Part shown: positions 42,352 through 51,600 of the stretch, one piece after another
Layout of the letters: each line of letters starts with the position of its first letter
Numbering within the stretch: position 1 is the stretch's first letter
NCBI RefSeq assembly: GCF_000495435.3
Contig: NZ_AXUN02000231.1
Coordinates: 1 to 64,000, forward strand
DNA from: Youngiibacter fragilis 232.1
GTDB lineage: Bacteria > Bacillota > Clostridia > Clostridiales > Clostridiaceae
Length of the DNA: 64,000 nt
Direction: 5' to 3'
Notes under the pieces: generated by a model
Database searches by the model: none
What the model was told of the DNA's origin: nothing
Seen by the model: the letters and a program-made list of their open reading frames with translations, nothing else
Translations under genes and position numbers: made by a program

Positions 42352-45300
42352 GTGAAGAAGCTTGTTTCCATGTTCTCCGCCGCTCTGTTTGCATGCTCTG
42401 TATTCGCGCTTGATGTCAAGGCTGAGATTGTAAGTGTCGCTGATGTTGTTTATCCGGGGTCGATGGATGTTATTCTTGAGCTTGCTGGAAGGTATGACTC
42501 AGGGAGCGGGGATGGCGGAGCAGTTTTCGCTGCATATGCCGACAAGGCGGAGAAACTGTTTGTTGTGAACTCAGCAGAGAAGGCTTTGGATATCGTTGAC
42601 CTTTCTGATGCAGGTGATGATTTCGAACTTGACAGGACCAGGAGGATTGAATTTGATGGTGTGGACGGACTGGGACAGATTGGGGAAATAACCTCTGTGG
42701 TTGTGGATAAAAAGGAGTCCTTCATTGCTGTCTCGGTCACAGCTGCATTGACACAGGACAATGGCTGGGTTGTGTTCCTTGATATGAAGGGTAATGTCCT
42801 AAAGGTTATCGGTGCAGGAAGTAAGCCTGGAATGATGACGCTCACTCCCGACAACAACACGCTCCTTGTAGCTAACGAGGGGGAGCCTGATACTTTATAC
42901 ACTGCAGATCCGGAGGGATCGGTCACAATAATTGATGTCAGGAACGGGGTGAGGAAGGCTTCTGCTGTAAATGTTGGATTCACAGGGGTTCCTGTAGAGG
43001 AGACTGTAAGGATGGCCGATCCGTCTTCCACTTGGGAACAGAGCTTCGAGCCTGAGCACATTACTGTAAGCAGGGACAGCAAAACAGCATACGTTTCACT
43101 CCAGGAATCAAACGCTCTTGCAGTGCTTGACCTGAAGGCCATGGAATTCACCGGTGTCTTTGACATGGGAGTCAAAGATCATTCACTACCTGACAGCAGG
43201 CTTGACGCAAGTGACAAGGACAACATAAACATTGCGCAGTATCCAGTCCTTGGGATGTACATGCCTGATGATGTGGAGCTGGTTACGGTAAAGGGGAAGG
43301 AGTATCTTCTTACTGCCAACGAAGGGGCGTGGCAGAATTATGGGACCTGGACCGACTGGATTACAGTCAATGAGATCAAGGCCGATGGCCTGCTCGGTCT
43401 GGATGCCTCACAATATGAGGGATTGGGACAGGCGGCAATAGATGCAATGGTAGCTGCATCAACATTCAAGGACGGACTTGGGAGAATGAAGGTCTCAAGA
43501 CTGCAAGGCATTGGCGGCGACGGAAAGTACGATGTACTTTACAGCTTCGGCGGCAGGTCGTTCTCGATCCTTGATGCGAAGAATATGGAGATAGTCTATG
43601 ACAGTGGAGATGAGCTTGAAGAGATCACGGCAAAATCCCTGTACAAGTACTTCAATGCCTCATCTGAAGATGCCGCAAGGGATATAAAATCAGATGAGAA
43701 TGGGCCGGCACCTCAGGCATTGGCAACAGGTCAGATCGGAAAATCCACTTATGCGTTCATAGGGCTCGGTGAAATCGGAGGCGTGGCAACATACTGCCTT
43801 GATGACATAACTGATCCCGAATTCGTATCATACTCGGCATCGAGAGATTTTACAGGCAATAAGGATTCAGGTCCGACTGACCTTATCTTCGTTGATGCTG
43901 ACAAATCACCGACAGGGGAAGCGCTTCTTGCAGTCACCTGCGAAGCATCCGGAACAGTAGCTTTATATGAGATACATGAAAGGAAGGAAAAGATGATTAC
44001 AATCCTCCATACCAACGACCAGCATGCCAGGGTCACCCCTGGTGACGGGCTTGGAATGGCAAGGGTAGCAAGCCTTAAGGATGAATTTGCAGGCTACGGT
44101 AATGAGGTACTTCTTCTTGATGTTGGCGATGTCCTTCACGGGACAACCTTCGCGACCCTTGAGAAGGGCGAAAGCGTAGTCAGGGTTATGAACGAGGTCG
44201 GGTATGATGCAATGACACCGGGAAACCACGACTTCAACTACGGCAAGGACAGGCTGCTTGAACTTGCGGGGATGGCCGAATTTGACATAATATCCTCCAA
44301 CATTGCCTATGAGGACGGGGCAAGCTTCCTGAAGCCATATGTAATCAAGGAGGTCGACGGTATCAGGGTGGCGATCTTCGGGCTGACCTCTCCCGAGACC
44401 TATTACAAGACTCTGCCGAGCAATGTCGAAGGGCTTAACATAAACGACCCGGTGACAACTGCGAAGATGATGATGGCAATGCTCGAACCGATAAGTGACA
44501 TCCAGATAGCTCTGACACATCTTGGCACTGACGAGTCGACTGAGGAGGATGAAAGGTCGACTGCCATAGCAATGGCTGTTGAAGGAATAGACCTTATTCT
44601 TGATGGACACAGTCATTCTGTATTTGAGTATGGTAAAGTGGTCAATGGAACCATGATCGCCAGTGCGGGGGAATACAACAAGAATGTCGGGGTTGTTAAT
44701 CTTCTGGTTGGTAAAAAGGGCGTAGATGTCCTGGAACCGGTACTTGTCAATGTAGCAGCATCCACAGCCATAATGGGAGACAGCGGAGTAACCGCAATAA
44801 TTTCTGAGATCAATGCCGGGCAGGCTGATATCCTGAAGGAAGTGGTGGGGTATTCTAATGTTATCCTTGATGGCATCAGGGATAACGTAAGATCCAAAGA
44901 GACAAACCTTGGGAATCTCATAGCAGATGCAATGCTTGAGAAGACCGGAGCGGAGCTTGCGTTCATGAATGGCGGAGGAATAAGGTCATCGATCAATATC
45001 GGAGACATTACCCTTGGAGAGGTAATCACTGCACTGCCTTTCGGGAACTATGTGGAAACAAGGAAATATACAGGCAGCATCATAAAAGCTGCCCTTGAGC
45101 ACAGCGTGGAGTTCCTGCCAGGTACCGCAGGCTCGTTCCTGCAGGTTGGAGGGATCACCTTTGATGCTGATACATCAAAGGAAGCAGGTTCAAGGGTATC
45201 AAACATAATGATTGCAGGAATGCCGATCGAAGAGGCAAAGGAATATACTGCAGCACTCAATAATTTCCTTGGTGCTGGCGGTGATGGTTACACGATGTTT

Positions 45301-45417
45301 ATTGGATCGCCGGTACTAATAGAGTATCCGGCACTCGATGAGATACTCATAGAGTACCTGAACCTTCATAGCCCGGTAGCGCCGGCTGTCGAGGGAAGGA
45401 TAAACGTCATAAGCTGA
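42352..45417 (+). CDS. Secreted choice-of-anchor I / 5'-nucleotidase fusion protein
   Basis: About 1021 residues. A signal peptide (KKLVSMFSAALFACSVFA) is followed by a beta-propeller-like choice-of-anchor I domain (about 30-540; LLVANEGEPDT, HITVSRDSKTAYVSLQ, YLLTANEGAW). Then comes a UshA-type metallophosphatase (HTNDQH, GDVLHG, GNHDFNYG, GHSH) and a 5'-nucleotidase C domain (FMNGGGIRSS, FLQVGG, NNFLGAGGDGY). It would hydrolyse extracellular nucleotides or phosphoesters. GTG 42352 has GGGGG seven bases upstream and gives the cleaner signal peptide; ATG 42346 is an alternative. No LPxTG or other anchor is visible at the end. Confidence 0.87.
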   Translation: MKKLVSMFSAALFACSVFALDVKAEIVSVADVVYPGSMDVILELAGRYDSGSGDGGAVFAAYADKAEKLFVVNSAEKALDIVDLSDAGDDFELDRTRRIEFDGVDGLGQIGEITSVVVDKKESFIAVSVTAALTQDNGWVVFLDMKGNVLKVIGAGSKPGMMTLTPDNNTLLVANEGEPDTLYTADPEGSVTIIDVRNGVRKASAVNVGFTGVPVEETVRMADPSSTWEQSFEPEHITVSRDSKTAYVSLQESNALAVLDLKAMEFTGVFDMGVKDHSLPDSRLDASDKDNINIAQYPVLGMYMPDDVELVTVKGKEYLLTANEGAWQNYGTWTDWITVNEIKADGLLGLDASQYEGLGQAAIDAMVAASTFKDGLGRMKVSRLQGIGGDGKYDVLYSFGGRSFSILDAKNMEIVYDSGDELEEITAKSLYKYFNASSEDAARDIKSDENGPAPQALATGQIGKSTYAFIGLGEIGGVATYCLDDITDPEFVSYSASRDFTGNKDSGPTDLIFVDADKSPTGEALLAVTCEASGTVALYEIHERKEKMITILHTNDQHARVTPGDGLGMARVASLKDEFAGYGNEVLLLDVGDVLHGTTFATLEKGESVVRVMNEVGYDAMTPGNHDFNYGKDRLLELAGMAEFDIISSNIAYEDGASFLKPYVIKEVDGIRVAIFGLTSPETYYKTLPSNVEGLNINDPVTTAKMMMAMLEPISDIQIALTHLGTDESTEEDERSTAIAMAVEGIDLILDGHSHSVFEYGKVVNGTMIASAGEYNKNVGVVNLLVGKKGVDVLEPVLVNVAASTAIMGDSGVTAIISEINAGQADILKEVVGYSNVILDGIRDNVRSKETNLGNLIADAMLEKTGAELAFMNGGGIRSSINIGDITLGEVITALPFGNYVETRKYTGSIIKAALEHSVEFLPGTAGSFLQVGGITFDADTSKEAGSRVSNIMIAGMPIEEAKEYTAALNNFLGAGGDGYTMFIGSPVLIEYPALDEILIEYLNLHSPVAPAVEGRINVIS

Positions 45418-45435
45418 GAATTATACACTCAAACG

Positions 45436-45463
45436 AAGGGGCCGCATAAAGCGGCCCTTTGCC
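45436..45463 (+). terminator. Intrinsic terminator
   Basis: AAGGGGCCGC (45436-45445) pairs with GCGGCCCTTT (45451-45460) around ATAAA, including one G-U pair. Confidence 0.8.
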
Positions 45464-45608
45464 ATTTCCTTGAATGGCATAAGATTATTGAATTGATAAA
45501 AAACAACGAAGATAAGCTGGATGATTATAAATATATGTACAAATGAATAGATATGCGGTAAAATGTTTTGCATATGCCTTCAGGGGAAGGGACAAAGGAG
45601 GGGTACCG

Positions 45609-47162
45609 ATGGACGGTGGAAACATTCAAATTCTTATAGCAATGGCATTATACATATCTGTAGTAATAGGCATCGGAATTTTTTACGCCAAAAGGGCTAG
45701 CGAAAGCAGTGACAACTATCTCATAGGTGGAAGGTCACTGGGACCATGGGTCGTGGCAATGGGTGCTGAGGCATCTGACATGAGCGGATGGCTGCTCATG
45801 GGACTGCCTGGAGTGGCTTACTGGTACGGGCTGAGCGATGCTGCCTGGACAGCTATTGGTCTTGGCATAGGAACATACCTTAACTGGCTGTTCGTTGCGA
45901 AGAGGCTCAGGAATTACTCTCATGCTGCAGGTGACTCGATAACCATACCTGATTTCTTCAGCAACAGGTTCAAGGAAAAGAAGAAGGTCCTGTCCGTTAT
46001 CGCGGCAGTATTCATACTTGTTTTCTTCAGCGTCTATGCCGCAAGCTGCTTCGTTACCGTAGGAAAGCTGTTCAGCACACTCTTCGGAACATCATATCTG
46101 GTTATGATGGTGGCTGGAGCAGTGTTCGTAGTCTGCTACACCTTCATTGGAGGATTCCTCGCAGAAAGCGCATCAGACTTCATGCAGGGTATCGTGATGA
46201 TAATCGCGCTAAGTGCAGTACTGGTTTCCGGAATAGCTTCTGCAGGTGGAATCTCAGAGGTAATTCAAAACGCCAGGGAAATTCCAGGATTCTTTGAATT
46301 CTTCGGAATGGCTCAGCCGGCGCTTGAAAATGGAGTGCAGAAGGTGGTAGATGGTGCTCCTGTATTCGGTGATGCAGCTGGTTACGGACTCCTTACTATA
46401 ATTTCAACTTTGTCATGGGGCCTTGGATATTTCGGAATGCCACAGGTGCTCCTTAAGTTCATGTCAATCAATGATTCGGAGAACCTCAAGTTCTCAAGGA
46501 GGATCGCAACAGTCTGGGTTGCAATATCCCTTACTGCAGCGGTTGCAATTGGAATCATAGGAAGACTTCTGTTTCCAACCGAGCTTCTTACGCAGAGTGC
46601 ATCGGAAAGCATATTCATCGTGCTTTCTACTCACTTCTTCCCGCCGCTTGTCGCCGGAATAGTAATGGCAGGAATACTTGCTGCAACGATATCATCCTCT
46701 GACTCATACCTTCTGATAGCTGCTTCAGCGTTTTCAAAGAGCATCTACCAGGGAATACTCAGGAAGGATGCCACTGACAGGCAGGTACTCAACATGTCCA
46801 GGATAACACTTGTAGTCATCGCCATTATTGCGGTATTCATTGCGATGGATGAGAACAGCGTAATCTTCACTGTAGTATCCTTTGCATGGGCAGGCTTCGG
46901 GGCTACCTTCGGACCGGTCATGCTCTTCTCCCTGTTCTGGAAGAGGACCACAAGGGAGGGTGCAATCGCCGGCATGCTTGCAGGCGGAGCCACCGTGTTC
47001 ATATGGAAGCTTGTCATAAAGCAGCTTGGCGGAGTGTTCGGCATATATGAGCTGTTCCCGGCATTCGTGGTATCATGCGTGGTCATACTCCTGGTATCGC
47101 TTATGACAAAGGAACCTTCTTCAGAGATAACTGAGGAGTTCGAAAAAGTAAGGGCAATGTAA
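45609..47162 (+). CDS. putP: Sodium/proline symporter
   Basis: 517 residues with about 13 hydrophobic helices in the LeuT fold of the sodium:solute symporter family. PutP-type marks include DNYLIGGRSLGPWVVAMGAEASDMSGWLLMG in shorter pieces (GGRSLGPWV, EASDMSGWL), GYFGMPQVLLKF, and AATISSSDSYLL. It imports proline with sodium across the cytoplasmic membrane for nutrition or osmoprotection. ATG 45609 follows GGAGGGG; a longer in-frame reading lacks a ribosome site. Monocistronic, with a hairpin after the stop. Confidence 0.92.
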   Translation: MDGGNIQILIAMALYISVVIGIGIFYAKRASESSDNYLIGGRSLGPWVVAMGAEASDMSGWLLMGLPGVAYWYGLSDAAWTAIGLGIGTYLNWLFVAKRLRNYSHAAGDSITIPDFFSNRFKEKKKVLSVIAAVFILVFFSVYAASCFVTVGKLFSTLFGTSYLVMMVAGAVFVVCYTFIGGFLAESASDFMQGIVMIIALSAVLVSGIASAGGISEVIQNAREIPGFFEFFGMAQPALENGVQKVVDGAPVFGDAAGYGLLTIISTLSWGLGYFGMPQVLLKFMSINDSENLKFSRRIATVWVAISLTAAVAIGIIGRLLFPTELLTQSASESIFIVLSTHFFPPLVAGIVMAGILAATISSSDSYLLIAASAFSKSIYQGILRKDATDRQVLNMSRITLVVIAIIAVFIAMDENSVIFTVVSFAWAGFGATFGPVMLFSLFWKRTTREGAIAGMLAGGATVFIWKLVIKQLGGVFGIYELFPAFVVSCVVILLVSLMTKEPSSEITEEFEKVRAM

Positions 47163-47166
47163 TAAT

Positions 47167-47209
47167 GAGGGGTCTGGAATGCCTGAGAGCACTTCCGGGC
47201 CCCTCTTAA
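47167..47209 (+). terminator. Likely terminator after putP
   Basis: GAGGGG (47167-47172) pairs with CCCCTC (47200-47205), with inner GGAA/TTCC, then TTAAA. Confidence 0.6.
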
Positions 47210-47247
47210 ATCAGCATGATTTATGGTATATTTGAGATTGGTACGAG

Positions 47248-47263
47248 CTATGCGTTTGCATAG
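47248..47263. promoter_or_regulatory. Perfect palindrome upstream of a small antitoxin-like gene
   Basis: CTATGC-GTTT-GCATAG, six-base arms. It ends 25 bases before the start codon and is a candidate self-regulation site; no -10/-35 pair was clear. Confidence 0.45.
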
Positions 47264-47288
47264 AGTAGCATTATGCGGAGATGGCTCG

Positions 47289-47486
47289 ATGACAAGTGAT
47301 TCAAAAATGTATGTCAGGGCTGAAACTGAGATAGATCCTCCTGATAGTAAGCCAAGGATACGTGAATTATTTGCAGAAGAGGACTTCAATTCTGAACTTG
47401 AAAAGGGTATTAATGACTTTAGTAACGGGAATGTCATTTCTGCAAAGATCATAGCTGAGAAAATAAACAGGAAATACGGAGTGTAA
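47289..47486 (+). CDS. Small antitoxin-like protein
   Basis: 65-residue acidic protein. The C-terminal half (FNSELEKGINDFSNGNVISAKIIAEKINRKYGV in shorter parts: ELEKGINDF, NGNVISAKI) has the pattern of short antitoxin-type proteins that end in a helix with KYG. The start ATG 47289 is eight bases after GGAG; a longer in-frame reading from 47223 crosses the palindrome and is rejected. No toxin gene lies beside it, so it may be an orphan. Family assignment is tentative. Confidence 0.5.
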   Translation: MTSDSKMYVRAETEIDPPDSKPRIRELFAEEDFNSELEKGINDFSNGNVISAKIIAEKINRKYGV

Positions 47487-47581
47487 GCAAAATATTGGTA
47501 GTAAGGACCAGTGTATTTATTTGCTGATACCGCAAGGTGCCAGTACATTATGAAATATTTGTGCTCATACGGAGGGACAAC

Positions 47582-48307
47582 ATGCTTCAAAGGACAAGAA
47601 AGGCAATAATTCTGGTGTCGCTGCTTCTGTTTCCTGTTACCCTGAACTATTTCTCACCATATGTATCGTTTGATGGTGCAATGAACGGTCTGGTTTCAGG
47701 AAGCCTTATACTGTTCGGTATGCTGTTCCTGTCAGGCATGTTCCTTGGAAGGGCCTGGTGCGGCTGGGCATGTCCAATGGCAGGATTAAGCGAGTATGCC
47801 CTTTCGGTTAACGGTAAAAGCGTCAACACTGGAAGACTCAGGAAGATAAGGTTTGTGATATTCACTGTCTGGTTCGGTGGGATAATCGCCATGTTCGTCC
47901 TGGCAGGCGGAATAAAAGGCATCGCACCCTTACATATGACCGAGAATGTCATATCTGTCGATGAACCGGTAAAGTACATTGTCTACTTTATGGTCCTGCT
48001 TCTCTTCACTGGGCTGACCTTCGCCCTTGGTAAGAGGGGCGCATGCCATTCCATCTGCTGGATGTCGCCATTCCTGGAGGGTGGCTACAGGCTTGGAAGA
48101 TGGCTCAGGCTGCCGCAGCTCAGGATATTGTCCGAGCCGAAGAGCTGCATATCATGCGGAGCCTGCGACAGGAAGTGCCAGATGGATATAGATGTTTCTA
48201 TTGGCCTTAAGACGGGATCTATAGAGGACCCGGACTGCATCCTGTGCGGAGAGTGCACCGGAGCCTGCAAAAAGGATGTCCTGAGGTTCGGGACAAGGAA
48301 GATATGA
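47582..48307 (+). CDS. NapH-like membrane ferredoxin (4Fe-4S) protein
   Basis: 241 residues. Four hydrophobic helices carry WCGWACPMAG and CHSICWM cysteine motifs on the cytoplasmic side, followed by two 4Fe-4S ferredoxin clusters CISCGACDRKC and CILCGECTGAC. This is the NapH/NosR/CcoG-type quinol- or ferredoxin-linked electron-transfer protein. ATG 47582 follows CGGAGGG. No nitrate or nitrous oxide reductase gene is adjacent, so its partner is unknown. Confidence 0.83.
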   Translation: MLQRTRKAIILVSLLLFPVTLNYFSPYVSFDGAMNGLVSGSLILFGMLFLSGMFLGRAWCGWACPMAGLSEYALSVNGKSVNTGRLRKIRFVIFTVWFGGIIAMFVLAGGIKGIAPLHMTENVISVDEPVKYIVYFMVLLLFTGLTFALGKRGACHSICWMSPFLEGGYRLGRWLRLPQLRILSEPKSCISCGACDRKCQMDIDVSIGLKTGSIEDPDCILCGECTGACKKDVLRFGTRKI

Positions 48308-48336
48308 GGAAACTTAACTGATCAAATTAATTGAAA

Positions 48337-48390
48337 GGGCTTCACCAGAGCTCTCAGCTTTTTGCTGAGAGCCAGGTGAAGCCCTTGATT
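48337..48390. terminator. Strong bidirectional terminator
   Basis: Outer arms 48337-48346 / 48375-48384 (10 bases) and inner arms 48350-48358 / 48364-48372 (9 bases) with a TTTTT loop, between convergent genes. Confidence 0.88.
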
Positions 48391-48396
48391 CTCTTC

Positions 48397-49767
48397 TTAC
48401 TTTCCGATGTCAGGAATAGTTGCGAAGCCTTTTTCAAGGTCCTCGTCAGTGGGTATGTGGTCAACCATGTTGCCGCTGTTGTAGTTCATGTAGGCTGTCA
48501 TATCGAAGTAGCCAGTACCTGTGAGTCCGAAGAGTATGGTCTTCTCTTCACCTGTCTCCTTGCATTTAAGCGCTTCTTCAACAGCACCGTAGATTGCGTG
48601 GGATGATTCAGGAGCAGGGAGGATACCTTCGCATTTGGCGAAGATAGAGGCAACATCGAATACCTTGCTCTGTTCAACGGACCTTGCTGTGATATAGCCG
48701 TCATGGTAAAGCTTTGAAACTATGGGGCTCATGCCATGGTATCTGAGTCCACCTGCATGGTTAGGTGAAGGCATGAAGCCTGAGCCTAAGGTGTACATCC
48801 TGATGAGAGGGGTCATCTTGCCTGTATCTCCGAAGTCGTAGGCATATCTTCCCCTTGTGAGGGATGGACATGAAGCCGGCTCTATCCCCACGAACTCGAT
48901 GTTGTTCTCTCCCTTTATCCTGCCGCCCATGAAAGGTGCTATGAGTCCTCCGAAGTTTGAGCCTCCTCCGACACATCCTATAATGACATCAGGCTTTATG
49001 CCGTATTTTTCGCAGGCTGTCTGTGTCTCAAGGCCTATTACTGTCTGGTGCAGTATGACGTGGTCAAGAACGCTTCCAAGCACGTATCTGCAGTTCTTCC
49101 TGCTCATTGCGGTTTCAAGGGCCTCGGATATGGCGCATCCGAGTGATCCGCCGGTGCCCGGATTCTCTTCGAGTATCCTTCTTCCTACTGCTGTTTCAGT
49201 GGAAGGGGAAGCGTGGACCTTTGCGCCGTATGTCTCCATGAGGACCTTCCTGTAGGGCTTCTGCTCCGATGAGATCTTGACCATGAATACATCAAGCGGT
49301 ACTCCATAGTATGCGCAGGCCATTGAAAGGGCTGATCCCCACTGTCCTGCTCCGGTTTCTGTGGTCAGGCTCTCTATTCCCTGCTGTTTCGCATAGAAGA
49401 CCTGTGCTGCAGCGGAGTTAAGCTTGTGGGAGCCGGAAGTGTTGTTGCCCTCGAACTTGAAGTAGATCTTGGCAGGTGTCCCGAGCTGCTTCTCAAGGTT
49501 GTAGGCCCGGACCAGAGGTGAAGGCCTGTACATCCTGTAGTATTCAGTGACTCCTTCAGGTATTGGGATATACTCATCCTTCGTGTTCATCTCCTGCTCG
49601 ACAAGCTCATCGCAGAATATCGGCTTAAGCTCATCTGCAGTCATCGGCTGAAGGGTCCCTGGGTGAAGGAACGGATCCGGAAGCTCCTTCATGACTGCCT
49701 TGACATTGTACCAGTGCTTTGGCATCTCCTCTTCAGAGAGATAGATCTTGTAGGGTATCTTTTCCAT
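48397..49767 (-). CDS. trpB: Tryptophan synthase beta chain, TrpB2 type
   Basis: 456 residues. The pyridoxal-phosphate lysine is in GSHKLNSA, the phosphate-binding GGGSN is in CVGGGSNFGG, and the substrate loop ETGAGQWGSA is present. The length and N-terminal extension (MPKHWYNV, RPSPLVRAYNLE) mark the TrpB2 class, which joins indole and serine and usually works without TrpA. No trpA or other trp gene is nearby, so it likely salvages indole. AAGGATG precedes the start at 49767. The leader is a T-box whose specifier reads UGG, so it is induced by uncharged tRNA-Trp, which supports the tryptophan role. Confidence 0.9.
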   Translation of the reverse strand: MEKIPYKIYLSEEEMPKHWYNVKAVMKELPDPFLHPGTLQPMTADELKPIFCDELVEQEMNTKDEYIPIPEGVTEYYRMYRPSPLVRAYNLEKQLGTPAKIYFKFEGNNTSGSHKLNSAAAQVFYAKQQGIESLTTETGAGQWGSALSMACAYYGVPLDVFMVKISSEQKPYRKVLMETYGAKVHASPSTETAVGRRILEENPGTGGSLGCAISEALETAMSRKNCRYVLGSVLDHVILHQTVIGLETQTACEKYGIKPDVIIGCVGGGSNFGGLIAPFMGGRIKGENNIEFVGIEPASCPSLTRGRYAYDFGDTGKMTPLIRMYTLGSGFMPSPNHAGGLRYHGMSPIVSKLYHDGYITARSVEQSKVFDVASIFAKCEGILPAPESSHAIYGAVEEALKCKETGEEKTILFGLTGTGYFDMTAYMNYNSGNMVDHIPTDEDLEKGFATIPDIGK

Positions 49768-49797
49768 TCTAATCATCCTTTCAATTAAATTTGAAAT

Positions 49798-50057
49798 AAA
49801 AAAAGCCCTTGTCCTACATAGGACAAAGACAAAGTCTCTGCGGTACCACCCAAATTGCGATAAATCGCCGCTCGTTCTGCACACCTTCATGCGCGCTCAC
49901 TTTGAAACGGGTCGAGATCCCGGCTTGCATACTACCAAAACTCTGGTTTCTGCTTCGCCCTCATGAGTCCATTCACAGGGGTCCTTACACCGCGATCACA
50001 CCAGGTGCGGCTCTCTTTGGAAAGGATGCTACTGTTACTTCTCTCAATCATCGGTTT
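49798..50057 (-). promoter_or_regulatory. T-box riboswitch with UGG (Trp) specifier
   Basis: On the minus strand the T-box core GGGTGGTACCGC (49840-49851, within 49840-49856) is followed by a terminator stem TTGTCCT/AGGACAA and a run of Ts (49804-49798). Upstream, a Stem I region contains GAA-TGG-AC, whose TGG (49971-49969) sits at the specifier position. Uncharged tRNA-Trp would favour the antiterminator and allow trpB2 transcription. Confidence 0.88.
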
Positions 50058-50166
50058 TGATATGTGATATGTTATCTATGATGATAATCCAGGGTGGAGT
50101 GTTTGTCAATGAGGAACTTTTGTACTGCACGGGAGTGCAGAAATGGATTATTCTGACTTCCTTTGT

Positions 50167-50195
50167 TTGACACCAGCCAGATATTGATGTAACAT
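50167..50195 (+). promoter_or_regulatory. Promoter of the thiamine operon
   Basis: TTGACA (50167-50172), 17 bases, TAACAT (50190-50195). Transcription would start near 50202, just before the riboswitch. Confidence 0.68.
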
Positions 50196-50212
50196 CGAGA
50201 CATAATGGAATA

Positions 50213-50344
50213 TGTGGGGAGCTTGTGTGCAGGCTGAGAGGGAGTTTATAGCTCCGACCCTGGAACCTGATTTGGATAATGCCAACGTAGGGAAAGCTTT
50301 CACACGGTATGTGGGATGACCTTATAGGACATCCCGCTTTTTTT
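50213..50344 (+). promoter_or_regulatory. TPP riboswitch with terminator
   Basis: The aptamer (50213-50305) has P1 arms TGTG/CACA, the CTGAGA core, CCGACCC, GAACCTGATTTGGATAAT in part, and AACGTAGGGAA, all as in the THI element. An intrinsic terminator follows: GTGGGATG (50311-50318) with CATCCCGC (50330-50337) and a T-run to 50344. TPP binding should stop transcription before cytX. Confidence 0.93.
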
Positions 50345-50403
50345 GTTCCCTATAGCCGAATCCTCTTCAGGTACCGGTATTCCAGTAATGAAGGAGTGAT
50401 CGG

Positions 50404-51600
50404 ATGGAAAATCACAAGGATCCAATTTCAAGCCACGGACTGCTGTGGTTCGGGGCGTCAGTATCGATAGCTGAGATACTGACAGGTACTTTCATCTCAC
50501 CGTTAGGCTTTTCAAAGGGCATTGCGGCAATCATCACCGGACACCTTATCGGAGGGGTGCTGATCTATTTCGCGGGCCTCCTTGGAGCACGGAGCGGGCG
50601 AGGGGCCATGGATACTGCCAAGCTTTCCTTCGGGGAGAAGGGGGCAGCCCTGTTTTCTGTGCTCAATGTGCTGCAGCTTATCGGCTGGACAGCGATAATG
50701 ACAGCCTCAGGGGCGAGTGCGGCGAACCTTGCGGCAAACGGCGCCGGCGGCTATTCATTATGGAGCCTGGCTATAGGTGTTCTGATACTTGTCTGGCTGG
50801 TAATGGGGATGAAGAACCTGGGTAAGATCAATATTGTCATAGTCGGGGCGCTTTTCCTGATGACGGTCGGGATCAGTCTTGCTGTATTCAGGGGAAATCC
50901 CGGGAGCAGTGGAGGAGGAAGCATGTCATTCGGAGCTGCGGTTGAACTGTCTGCTGCGATGCCTCTTTCTTGGCTGCCTCTTGTTGCAGACTATACCAAG
51001 GGTGCACGTAGAAAGAAGGCTGTTTCCTTCGCTTCAGCCTTCGCCTACACTGCCGGAAGCATATGGATGTATGCCATAGGTCTTGGCGCTGCGGTTTTCC
51101 TCGGTGAATCAGATATCGCGGTAATAATGGCAGGAGCAGGCTTCGGAATTCTCGGCATATATGTGGTGATTGCGTCAACCGTGACAACGACATTCCTTGA
51201 TGTGTTCTCTGCCGGTGAGAGCTTTGCATCAATATCCAAATGGCCAGGCCGCAAAGCTGTCGCGGCAGCTGCCTGTGTCATTGGAACTCTCCTCGCACTC
51301 AGCACCGATGTGTTCAGGTTCGAAGGCTTCCTGTACCTTATAGGCTCAGTTTTCGCTCCAATGGCTGCAATCATGCTGACAGACCACTTTATACTGGGCA
51401 AGGACAGCTCAGGCGAAGCGTTCAACGTCATGAACCTTGGCCTCTGGGCAGCAGGCTTCATGGCCTACAGGCAATTCATGTCCGTGGACACCATACTTGG
51501 CAGCACACTTCCTGTAATGGCGCTTATAAGCGTAGCGACGATAATTATGAATGGAGGAATTCAATATGTCAAAAATGCATCTGGAAAAGAACAGGCTTAG
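50404..51600 (+). CDS. cytX: Hydroxymethylpyrimidine transporter, NCS1 family
   Basis: 398 residues with about 12 hydrophobic helices. It belongs to the NCS1 cytosine/purine permease family, with GLLWFGASVSIAEILTG at the start. The assignment to CytX, which imports the thiamine precursor HMP, rests on the position directly behind the TPP riboswitch and before thiM. GGAGTGAT precedes the ATG. The stop lies inside the start of thiM. Confidence 0.88.
   Translation: MENHKDPISSHGLLWFGASVSIAEILTGTFISPLGFSKGIAAIITGHLIGGVLIYFAGLLGARSGRGAMDTAKLSFGEKGAALFSVLNVLQLIGWTAIMTASGASAANLAANGAGGYSLWSLAIGVLILVWLVMGMKNLGKINIVIVGALFLMTVGISLAVFRGNPGSSGGGSMSFGAAVELSAAMPLSWLPLVADYTKGARRKKAVSFASAFAYTAGSIWMYAIGLGAAVFLGESDIAVIMAGAGFGILGIYVVIASTVTTTFLDVFSAGESFASISKWPGRKAVAAAACVIGTLLALSTDVFRFEGFLYLIGSVFAPMAAIMLTDHFILGKDSSGEAFNVMNLGLWAAGFMAYRQFMSVDTILGSTLPVMALISVATIIMNGGIQYVKNASGKEQA

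Noticed and set aside
49809-50060. 83-residue open frame on the plus strand upstream of the thiamine operon
   Set aside because: It is the reverse complement of the T-box leader, and the sequence is explained by RNA structure.
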